From Taxillus chinensis (taxonomy: Eukaryota; Streptophyta; Magnoliopsida; Santalales; Loranthaceae), in assembly GCA_023512835.1 (NCBI GenBank), contig CM042087.1, positions 19,845,260-19,909,259 on the forward strand: a stretch of 64,000 bases of DNA, read 5' to 3'. This document shows positions 22,645-33,289 of the stretch, piece by piece (the first letter of the stretch is position 1; every line of letters begins with the position of its first letter). Under the pieces are notes generated by a model. The model saw nothing but the letters and a program-made list of their open reading frames with translations. It made no database searches and was not told the DNA's origin. The position numbers were made by a program, and so were the translations under genes.

Positions 22645-25600
22645 ACTGTTGTCTTTCAGGAGCATCTCTGGAATGCATTGCCGGATCACTTGAAGTTAAA
22701 GATTAATCAAAGCAAGTGGATCCTCGATAGTGGATGCTCCGGACATATGACGGGTGATCAGACTCTGCTCGTAGAAGTTAATGAAAAACGAGGTCCATCC
22801 GTTTCATATGGTGACAACAGCAAAGGTAAGACTGTCGGGTGTGGCACTTTAACTAACGGCTGTGTATCAATCACAAGAGTTGCACTAGTCAAAGGTTTGA
22901 AGCATAATTTGCTAAGTGTCAGTAATTTATGTGACAAAGGATTTACTGTTTCCTTTATGTCCAACTCCTGTACAGTAAGAGAAAACTTATTCGGAGATAT
23001 TAAGTTATTCAGATCAAGAGATGGGGACATATACTCAGTGGTCTTAAGAAATAATTCTTTTGACCCTGTATGTTTCCTCACTAAAGCTTCAGATGAAGAT
23101 AGTTGGTTATGGCACAAGCGATGCGCACATTTAAACTTTAAGACAATGTCTAAATTAGCGTCACTTGATCTTGTCACTGGTCTACCTAAACTCAAATTCT
23201 CCAAAGACACTCTCTGTCGAGAATGCTAACTGGGCAAACAGACCAAACATAGCTTTAAGAGCAAATCAGTTAATTCAATAACTACTCCTCTACAACTTCT
23301 TCATATGGACCTATGTGGTCCTATATCTGTTCCGTCACTAGCTGGTGCGAGATATACCCTAGTGGTTATCGATGATTTCACCAGATACACATGGGTGATG
23401 TTCCTGAAATCAAAGGATCAAACTTTTGAGCATCTAGTAGATCTCTTCAACTGGATAAGCAACTCACAAGGACTGAACATAAAGTGCATCAGGAGTGATC
23501 ATGGTACAGAATTTGACTTTTCAGAAATGAGATCATATTGTTCTGAACAGGGCATACAGCATGACTTCTCTGCTCCCAGAACTCCACAACAAAATGGAGT
23601 AGCTGAGTGCAAGAATCGTACTTTAGTTGAAGCTGGTAGATCCATGTTAGTAGGGGCAACGCTTCCTCTCAGTCTATGGGCTGAAGCTGTGTCCACTGCC
23701 TGCTATGTTCAGAACAGAACTCTAATAAATAAATCTACCATGAAAACACCCTATGAGATGTGGAGAGGACGAAAACCTTCAATTTCACATTTCAGAGCTT
23801 TTGGGTGTACTTGCTATATATTGATAAATGGCAAAGAGATCCGGAATAAATTTGAACCAAAATCTGATGATGGGATTTTTGTCGGGTACTCATTACATAG
23901 CAAGGCTTATCGGGTCTTCAATAGAAAACTTTTTAAAGTTGAAGAATCTATCCATGTGACTTTTGATGAAGCTAACCTTGATTGGTCAAAAGTCGGTTCT
24001 TCAAGTTCTAATGTGCAGGTCATAGACAGCAACGTCGATTATTCAAAGTTTATGAATGTTCCTGTTACACATCTTGACCAACCACGTGGCATCAGCGAAG
24101 CACAAAGAAATTATATGGACGATGCTACGGATGACTCGGACTCCGGACTACCATTTAGCTCCGGACATACTCCTACGGATACCCAAAATTTTGGAGCACC
24201 TTCAAGTCCATCCGGACAAGTTAACACTGAAAGAAACAGTGTTGAAGAACCATCTAGTTCAACCGTACCTCTCAATACGGAAACATCTAGTCCGGACGAA
24301 GCTCAACCAGCGGATACAACTGAACCACCTAATCTGGAAGAGCTTCAAATTGTTCAAGATCATCCATCACATGCACGGAATTACAGATGGACCCGAAACC
24401 ATCCCTCAGATCAAGTGATTGGTGATCCTACTGTTGGTATAAGAACAAGAGCAGCCACCTCCAACATGAGTCTTTACTCGTGTTTTCTATCTCAAATAGA
24501 ACCAAAGGTGGTAGATGAAGCTCTTCAGGATTCAAATTGGATAGAAGCTATGCAAGAAGAGCTGAATCAATTTAAGAGAAATAATGTGTGGACCTTAGTA
24601 CCAAGGCCAAGTCTCAGCAAGTCATTGGCGTTAAATGGGTGTTCTGGAACAAGCTTGATACGGATGGAATTGTAATCCGGAACAAAGCCAGACTGGTAGC
24701 CAAAGGATATCGTCAAGAAGAAGGAATAGACTATGATGAGACCTTTGCTCCAGTAGCAAGACTTGAGGCAATCCGGATGTTTCTGGCGTATGCTTCATAT
24801 GAAAACTTCATAGTTTATCAAATGGACGTCAAGAGCGCATTCCTGAATGGAGATCTTCAAGAGGAGGTTTATGTAGAACAACCTCCCGGTCTCATTGAAC
24901 CTAAAGCAGGACATCTAGTCTACAAACTTCGGAAAGCTTTATATGGTTTGAAGCAAGCTCCAAGAGCTTGGTACGACACATTGTCAAAATTCCTACTTGC
25001 TCACAACTTCCAAAAAGGGAAGATTGACACCACCTTATTTCTACGAAAAGAGAAAGGACACACTCTAATCGTACAGATATACGTGGATGATATCATTTTC
25101 GGATCAACGAATCCGAAGCTTTGTGAGGAGTTCGCTAAGTTGATGACAGGTAAGTTTGAGATGAGCATGATGGGAGAACTGTCCTACTTCCTCAGAATAG
25201 AAGTTAAACAATTTAAGGAAGGAATCTTCATTAATCAAGCTAAGTACACTCGCGATCTTATTAAGAAGTTTGGTATGGAAGGTTCATCTCCCGTCAAAAC
25301 TCCCATGCCTGTCAGTGCCAAGTTAGATCCTGATGTGGACGGCATATCAGTAAATGTAACTGACTACAGAGGGATGATAGGATCCTTGCTATATCTCACA
25401 GCAAGTCGCCCAGACATTATGTTTGCAACTTGCATTTGTGGACGCTATCAGGCGAATCCCAAGGAGTCACATATGCTTCATGTTAAATGGATATTAAGGT
25501 ATCTCAAGGGAACGATGAACTTGGGACTCTGGTACCCAAAGGAGTCAAACTTCACCTTATCCGGATACTCTGATGCCGACTTCGCTGGATGTCGCATCAA

Positions 25601-26025
25601 CAGGAAGAGCACAAGTGGTACGTGTCGGTTTCTTGGAAATAGATTGATCTCATGGTTCGAAGAAAACGGAATTCCATATCAACCCTCTCGCCGAGGCGGA
25701 ATATATAACTACTGGGAGTTGCTGCGCACAGCTACTCTGGATGCAAAGTCAACTTACTGACTACGGTTTCAACATGTCATCTATTCCACTCTACTGTGAC
25801 AACACTAGTGCAATTGCTATTAGCAACAATCCTGTCATGCACCCTAAGACGAAGCATATTGAGGTCAGGTATCACTTCATATGCGACCATGTTCTCAAAC
25901 ATCACATTTCACTGGAACATGTTGCTAGTGAAGATCAACTGGCAGACATACTTACAAAGCCCCTACCTGATGCAAGATTCTCTGAACTACTCTTCCGATT
26001 AGGTATGCTTGACTTCTCTGCATAG
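22645..26025 (+). pseudogene. SIRE-type copia pol (C1): protease, integrase, RT, RNase H
   Basis: In order: aspartic protease WILDSGCSGHMTGD (22717-22758); GAG-pre-integrase with a zinc-binding set (WLWHKRCAHLN...CREC, 23107-23226); and an integrase core with IDDFTRYTWVMF, RSDHGTEFDF and APRTPQQNGVAECKNRT, which keeps the D-D-E acids. The integrase tail reads GIFVGYSLHSKAYRVFN and ESIHVTFDE, typical of SIRE. RT carries [20 protein letters not shown] and the catalytic YVDDIIFGS (25079-25105). RNase H ends with IPLYCDNTSAIAISNNPVMH and LADILTKPLP, stopping at TAG 26023-26025. Defects are a TAA at 23227-23229 and frame changes near 24600 and 25690. The catalytic residues are intact, so decay is moderate. 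Confidence 0.93.
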
Positions 26026-27702
26026 TTTCACATTTAAATTACCCAACAGTATACTTACTATCAGAACATGCATTGTGCTTTTATTGAAAGTGGAAGATAC
26101 ATACTGATTTTAATGCTGATCATACTTACTGATTAACGGCTTCATGCTTCTGATATTAATATCAACTTCATTTTGGGAGGATGCTTGCGTTTCCCGACTA
26201 AAGTCGTTTAAGATAACATGATTAAAGTTTATATGATTTACCTCTTTCTGGTTTCATGATCTTAATTTCCACTAATCACCACATGACAACAGCATGTTCA
26301 TTTAGATTACTCTATTAACATGTATAGTTGAAGAAATAAAATGGGTTAGCTCGGAATGCCTGGTGGATGAATACTCAATCGCAGTCTGGTCAGCTTCTGA
26401 AGTATAGTTTTCTAATAAGATAGACAGTCTTGAATTCTACAAATCGGAAATGTCAATCGAGAGGATTGCACAATCTACGGGGAGAAAATGCTTTATATAT
26501 TATTCAGGTAATACCCCTCGTATATGTCTCATGACCTCTTTCCTAGTTGTCTATTTGAGGGGGAGCTTTTCATTAAGAGGATTAAATGATCTACGGGGGA
26601 GCAAGAATGAACCCCTAATATGTCTTGGATACTCCCTCCTCTAAACTTTTACTTCCTGGATCTGACTGGACATCTTGTTTTGGATCAGAAAAGTGGCATG
26701 CTTGGATGTATTTTCTTTCTTCAACCATGCATTTTAATCGGCTAATCACCTGCTTACTTTTGACATGTGTTCGCTTCCACATTTTTCACTCATGAATCCT
26801 AAATTGGCCAAATCATATGATCTTTAATTAATCTTAGCTACGTTGTTCAGCAAGACGGTTTCGTTATGTTGACCTATATGAACTTGTGTACGGTTATCTG
26901 ACATATGCCCTGATTCAGTAATATTGTTCATTCTCACATATGTATATGTCTCTTACATGCTTTGCAATGCATAAGTTCTGTTTCTCATTAGTTCGGATTA
27001 TGTCGTTTTTCACTGATTATTTTTCCTAATCCGTACTAATCCTTGCCTGTTAAGCTTTTGTATTTTTAGTTCATTTTTTTTTAGCTATAGGTTCAGATTC
27101 TCTTTGCAACCGTATCGATAAATCTAGTCCATAGTCTTGGATTTGAAGTATTGTGGTACTTCTCTTCTCTTCGACTTATTGACTGCAAAGGAATTTACTT
27201 TACTCTCTGACCGAACTCGGTCTACTACGGACACGGTCTACTTTTCATTCGGATACTCTTCCTCGACTATTATTTACTCCGGATGATTGTCGGTTCACTC
27301 CTCTGGACTGCTGACACAGTCTAATTGCGACAATCCAAGTCTTCCCATATGTCGCATGCTCCTGAGGAGGAATCATGATGATTCATTAAATGCAAATCTC
27401 GGGATGCACACACACTTCTCTGGATGGCAACCAGCTGTTACACTTATTTAGTCATGCGGTCTCCACGACATCGTTTCATTCGGAGGCGCATTGATATTCA
27501 GACTAATGACATTAGCTTGTCAAGCGGGTCCCTGTTTCACTCGCCAATTCCTAGACCTGCTAACATTTGCGGACTCGGTCTTATATGTTCTGATCATTCC
27601 TGCGAAGCACGAGTATTGCTTATTTCAAATCCCTAAACCTCTCATTGCTCCATCAATCGCCAAGACCTCACCTTTCCTCTTGTCCTTCAAATTTCATCTA
27701 CA
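26026..27702 (+). other. Spacer between copia pol and ORF3, with duplicated purine-rich blocks
   Basis: No long ORF. Two related units (about 26455-26540 and 26570-26640) share AGAGGATT, ATCTACGGGG and CCCC...TATGTCTC. Between them is GAGGGGGAGC at 26555-26564. The C2 copy keeps the same pair (63540-63710, minus strand), so the arrangement predates both. The GGGGGAG tracts resemble polypurine tracts and could act as internal primers. The rest is T-rich and leads to the ORF3 ATG at 27703. Confidence 0.6.
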
Positions 27703-30414
27703 ATGGCACCCAGAATCTCTCTTTCCGGCGTTAATCCTGGCCATCTGGTTGATTGGAGTGCTGTCTCTAATCCTCCGGATTGGTTTTTCTAGCTTCGCCC
27801 TCTCCTTGAAGCCTCGCATATACTCAACCTAATCTCCAATCCCGTCGATCTTCTTATCGACGACATCATTGAGTATTACCAACGGATTCGCTGCACCACC
27901 GATTCCATAATCTCCTATGTCCGCGGTGAATCCATCACCATCACTCCAGCTGTTCTCCGCGCTGCTCTCCACCTACCTCTTGGTGAACCACAGCGCCCAG
28001 ATGCCGATCCAATGGCGGCTTCTATGGGTTGCACACAAAAAGGCAAGGAATACAAGGTGAAATCCTTCCAAGGTCGCTATCGATGTATGGCGACCATCTT
28101 GAGTCGATGCTTACTGGCTCGCACATCCGCCCTCGACTCCGTTCCGTACGACCTTCTCTTGGCCATGTACGGCGTTTTTGAAGGTCTTCCGATGGATTGG
28201 GGGATGTTCTTGTTTCGGTTGCTGCAGAATGGTCCCAAGAACCGTTCCTTCGGGTGCATCCTCAGCATTGTCTTCCAGCATCTTAATCCGGACCATTTTG
28301 CCCGATATGATGCTGTTCCATTTCCTCCGGCTTATTACCTTCGTTATCTTACGCCGGATGGGAACATGACAGCCCACCGACCATCTGCAGCTCTTCGCAT
28401 TCTCCTTGCCTCGGCACAACAAGGCAGTTCAGTTGGTGACCCATTCGATAGCCAAGCCCCCGACGTCAGTTCTGCACCCCGATCCTCCCGGATTCGGTCC
28501 GTTGCAGCACCTTCTCATTCTCGGGCCTCCCAGCACAGCGTTCGTGCCGACCCATCTGAGGTTGCGGGGCCATCTCAGTGCAGTGCCCCTAAAGCTGTTT
28601 CCTCAGCCCCCTCTGCTGTGGATGTCCCCACTCCCTCCTCCTCCGCTGTTGCTGCCGCGGTTGATACCGCTGTTGTGGCCGCCACTGCTGATGTCCCGGC
28701 CTCTTCTCTGGAAGCCCCTTTGCCTCCCCTACCTCAACCCCGAGATTACCTTGACCATCTCTCCGCCGACACCTTAACGGACCTATGGCTCCATTTTAGC
28801 CTTGCCCACACCGCCTCCATTCCTGACAACGATCTTCGGGTGTTTTACACACGACATACCCAATCCCTAGAGACAATGCTCATCTGGAACTTGGATCACA
28901 GCTTTCTTACACCGGCCTCCATTCCAGATGTGGCGTTCACTACTCCCTCCAGCCCAGTTCATTCCACCCGGGGTCCTTCTCCTGCTAAGGCTGGCCCCTC
29001 TTCTCCTGCTGCTGCCATTCCCGTGGTTGACCTCTCTAGTCAAAGCGGGTCAGCTGCTCCGGATGCCCCTTCTGCTGCTGCTGCTGATACTCCTGTGGAC
29101 TCCTCTGCCCAGTGCACTCCTGCTCCTGTTCATGCGGGGGAGTCCTCCAAAGCTCCGGAGTTGGTCCTTGGGCGTGCCTCTTTTGGCACGGTCCACTCCG
29201 ACGCTGTGCTCTCCGCCCAGCTGGACCGCCACGCCCAGGCTCAGAGCGCCCAAATTTCCGCCATCGCCGCCAAGGTTGATGCACACGGCGCCTAACTCCT
29301 CTCCACTCTCACTGACTCCTCCACCTCTATGGAGCAGAAAATGGATCTAGTCGCCTCGTCCGTTCATTCACTATCTACCTCCTTCGCGGACCTGGCACAC
29401 ACGATGGCTCGCCCTCCCGTTGCTTCCCGGCGATCTGCCAAACCGGGGGAGAAATTGTCATCTGATCCTGCTCCTTCTGCACCACAACCATTTACTCGGG
29501 CTGAGAAGCGGCCTGTCACTTCAGTGCTTCAAGGAGTTCAAATTCCCAAATGAAGCCGCTTCTCTCAACCAAGCTCCTCTACTGCAGCTCCAGTTCCTCC
29601 TCCATCCTCCTCATCCGCAGCCAACACCTTCCTCCCATCATATGCGGCGTTTGACCCTTCTGATGCGGATGGAAGTGTTCGCAAAGCAATGAAGTCCTAT
29701 GCAGCGTCTTCTGCTGAGAGAAGATGTCTTTCTGAAATGTACCCTTTCTCCCAGGACGACATTCAGACTCTTTGTTTGGAGAAAGGACTCTTTACTACAG
29801 AAGACATTGACAACTTCTCGAGGGCTGCTAAAATGGAGATGAGGCTGTTTCCATCTCTATACAAGGACGGGCACTTGTTTGAAGTTCTGCCGTGTTGGAA
29901 TTAAGGCTATCTTCCCAGTGTGGATCTAATTCAGTCCTTCATCGACGGAACTGCTGAGGATAGCAAGCCATGGAAAACTCTCTCAACTATCCTCATTCCG
30001 TATCGGATCATGTCGCCACACTTCATGATGGCTGTCTTCATGATTCCGTCCAAGCAAATGATTCTCATTGATTCTCATCAGATAGTGGAGCACTTTGTAA
30101 GAAAGAATCAATGGGAACCACTGTGTCTCAGGCTGACTGAAGCTGTGAAGAAAGCTGGTTTATATGAAGAGTTGGGCATCACACCCTTGGGTCCAACTGA
30201 GAAGCTGAAGGCGACATTCCGGGGAAAGAAGCAAGTGCCACAACAGCCGGATGGAGATAGCTGCGGGGCCTTTGTCTGTTACTTCATCAAGTCATTTTTG
30301 ACTATGGACAAATCGTGGAGCCAACACACTACTTATACGATGAAGCAGACAATGGAGCTTAGAGAGAAGGCAGCAACTATGATCTTCAAGTATAGTAAGC
30401 CTTATGTACCTTAG
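27703..30414 (+). pseudogene. ORF3 of copia C1: transposon-protein-like domain fused to a Ulp1/C48 cysteine peptidase
   Basis: One reading frame of about 904 codons runs from ATG 27703 to TAG 30412. It is broken only by nonsense codons (27790, 29293, 29551, 29902), with no frameshift. The N-terminal 260 residues (GVNPGHLVDWSAV; VRGESITITPAVLRAALHLP; DSVPYDLLLAMYGVFEGLPM) resemble in layout the putative plant transposon protein domain; this is a weak similarity judged by eye. A Ser/Pro/Ala-rich linker and a heptad-like stretch (SAQISAIAAKVDA, then MDLVASSVHSLSTSFADL) follow. The C-terminal about 170 residues carry a C48 active-site set: His in MSPHFMMAVF, Asp in LIDSHQ, Gln in VPQQPDGD, Cys in SCGAFVC. 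In Ulp1 enzymes this fold cleaves SUMO; the substrate here is unknown. The ORF occupies the place of the SIRE env-like ORF, 1.7 kb after pol. Confidence 0.8.
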
Positions 30415-30548
30415 TGAAAATCTTGTATTAAGGCTGAATTATACTTTGTTGCTGATAAATGAATTTGGTTGTGATGCGTATTCTGTATGTTATCTTTTTG
30501 CACTGCTTACCAGATCAGATTACAAAGGGTTTGGGCATATCCACAATT

Positions 30549-30556
30549 GGGGGAGA
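30549..30556 (+). other. C1 polypurine tract
   Basis: GGGGGAGA sits immediately before the 3' LTR, embedded in a block (GGGCATATCCACAATTGGGG) conserved in C2 and C3. It is the plus-strand primer site. Confidence 0.8.
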
Positions 30557-30557
30557 T

Positions 30558-32032
30558 TGTTGGATCAAACCCAGAATTTGGATAATGCTGATCAAGCCTT
30601 ATGTAATTTGATCTGAGATCTCTTGTGTTTATTTGATCATTGCAGAAGATATGTTATTAATCCGGAGATACACTAGTGAGAGCAAAGCTAAGGACAGGAT
30701 ACATAATCCTGATCCGGACAAGAGTGAGTGTCATCAAACACTTGGTAACTAACCAAGTCATCAATACATACGGAATAAGGAACATTCGTGTGGATTAAGA
30801 ACTTAAAAGCTACGGATTGCGGAATATGTTCCTAAGTGCCTCAAATGGACTAAGTCAGACTAATGCGGAGTAAGAGTCTTGGTCAACAAGGTCACACGAA
30901 GCAAAAGGTTTGAAAAGGAGTTAAAAAGTTAAGTCTTCCCTCCAAGCGAACTAAAGTGAAGAAGACACGGAGTAAGGCATCCGAGTCTTTCATACATACG
31001 GAGTAAGGAAATATTGATGCGGAATAAGGATCCGAGCCTTTATTCACACGGAGTAAACAAACTAGATGCGGAGTAAGGAATCCGGACAACTTACTCATAC
31101 GGAGTAAGGAAGCGCTAGTACGAGGTAAGCACTCCAATCCCTTAGACTCGCCTGGAGTAAGGAACTTACATACGAAGTAAGGAATTTACATACGGAGTAA
31201 GGAACTTACATGCGGAGTAAGGAAGCACTGATACGGAATAAGTCATTCGACCTTTTAAGACTCGCCCGGAGTAAGGAACTTACATACGGAGTAAGGAACT
31301 TACATGTGGAGTAAGGAAGCGCTGGCACGGACTAAGGATTCCAGTACTAAACAGATACGGAGTAAGCAACCACTGACACGGAGTAAGGTTCTGAGCTTCA
31401 TTAGCAACGGAGTGAGGAGAATTACACTGAACCAAGAAGATACTACTTCAACTCACCGCATTTAATGTTATCAGCTCGTGGCGTCCCGATATAAGACAAA
31501 TTTATTGAGAATCTGAAGAATCTTACACGTGGATCATCCAGATATGTGGACACAACCTCAATTGTATTTGGGAACTCACAAATGCACTTATACTCTTCAA
31601 ACCCAAGATCTTAAGCTCCATAAACCGCAGCAGTCAAGGCAGAGAGATTACCGAGGAATAGTTAGTGCTGAACGCATTCCGGAACTACAAGTTCCAAGGT
31701 TGTCTCTTAGGAATGTTTGTATAAATATTCATATTTGTATATTTGTAAGAGATGGTGATACAGTGTATGAGCCTAAATTAACCCTGTGTATGCACAAGAG
31801 CTCAAGCATACAATCTAGGCTAGTGTGTGAATCTTTTTGTAAAACAGAGTGTAAGAGAGTTGCTTCTATTTTGTTGTAATTATCTCTTGATAATAAAACA
31901 AAATACTTCCACTATCTGGTTATCTTCCGCAGTGATTCTATCACTTAACTAGATCAGTGCCGTGCCTTAAGAGTGTAAAAGAGTTTCGATAAGAGCCTAT
32001 TCACCCCCCCTCTAGGCTCCAAGGGACCATCA
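30558..32032 (+). repeat. C1 3' LTR (family C copia)
   Basis: TGTTGGATCAAACCC...GGGACCATCA, about 1475 bp, with TATAAATA at 31720. CGGAGTAAGGA-like motifs are scattered through 30760-31390. It is longer than the 5' LTR because of indels within this motif array and the lost 5' tip of the 5' LTR. After it comes gypsy LTR sequence that repeats the last 153 bp of the left flank. Confidence 0.93.
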
Positions 32033-33289
32033 GTGTGGTTGCGAGTGTATGTTGCCAGGGTGCCTGGACCCATTTACATTATAACCATTAAGTCTCTCCA
32101 CATTTAAGTCTACTTAAGTTACAATGTAAATAGCGAAATAACCCCCATTTGGATTCAAATAAAAATACTAGAAAATTAAATTCCCACTCCTTCAAAGTGT
32201 GATTTTTGGGAATTAGTACTGAATTTTGGAAAAATCCAGTTTTCAGTCCGAGGTGACCATTTGCGCACCTAGGTGAGACGTCTCAGAAAAATCCCCAAAA
32301 ATCAGATTATCTTAGTTAAGATATTGGGAGCCAATGCCGAGACTTTTTGTTTCAAGAAAACAAGTTCTACGAAAATCCTCTCTCTTGGTCAAGACATGAG
32401 GATAGAGTTGTGAACTCAAGTGGTCATGTGGACTTGTGAAGTTACCTTGGTAAGCCTAGGAGGCTATTATTGAGGGCCTGAGAAGTGAGAGGTGTTCAGA
32501 GCCTAAGAGGCTACTATACCTGAGAGGTAATATAGTCATGTACCTTAGAGGTAATACTGTACCTGAGAGGTAAGGTGGGGCTTGAGGTAATAATGTACCT
32601 GAGAGGTAATAAAATATGGTGCCGAAGAGGCAATGCTATGCCCGAGGGGCAATACGATGCGTGAGAGGCCATACTATGCCTGAGAGGCAATATTGTGCCT
32701 GAGAGGAAACGTTGTGTCTGAGAGGCCATACTATGCCTGAGAGGTAATATAGTATTGTACTTGAGAGGTAATATAAAATATTGTGCCTAGGAGGCAATGT
32801 TGTACCCGAGGGGCAATACTATGCTTGAGAGGCCATATTGTTCCTAAGAGGAAATACTATGTATGGGCGGTAAGACTAAGCCTAGTGTACTGTTATGGTT
32901 ATGGTTAGCTTGTATGTTGACGGTTATGGTTATGGTTAGCTTGTATACTTACGTGTACTGTGTGGGACCTTTGGGTCTGTTGTGATATGCTATGTTCGCT
33001 TGTATGCCTGTGTGTGAGTCTATGTGACATGTGCGACTCTTATGTCCATGTGAGATATTAATTGTGCCCGATGACATATTCGGTGGTTGAGTTTGAGCTG
33101 AGTTGAGCTCAGTACGGATGTACCTCTGCGTGCATGTGATAGGTGGCTAAGGCCCCTCAGTTTGTGATGTACCCTATTGGGTGAGGCTATGACTTGATGA
33201 GCTTGTCGAGTTGATATGATCTTGTGAAGGATCATGGAGACTATGCCCTAAGTTGATGTGGATCCTGTTTAGGATTGTGGTGCATATGT
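32033..33289 (+). repeat. Family F gypsy LTR, middle portion (F2 right)
   Basis: The first 153 bp duplicate 18795-18947 almost exactly. It then continues as an A-like LTR (ACTCCTTCAAAGTGTG onward). At 32460-32870 it runs into about 20 degenerate repeats of CCTGAGAGGYAATAYT spaced roughly 20-40 bp apart. A GGTTATGGTTAGCTTGTAT direct repeat lies at 32900 and 32930. The LTR ends abruptly near 33289, where minus-strand integrase begins. Confidence 0.7.

Noticed and set aside
22758..23210. 150-codon minus-strand ORF
   Set aside because: It is antisense to the copia protease and pre-integrase region.
28077..28422. Minus-strand ORFs opposite C1 ORF3
   Set aside because: They are shadows of the conserved plus-strand frame.
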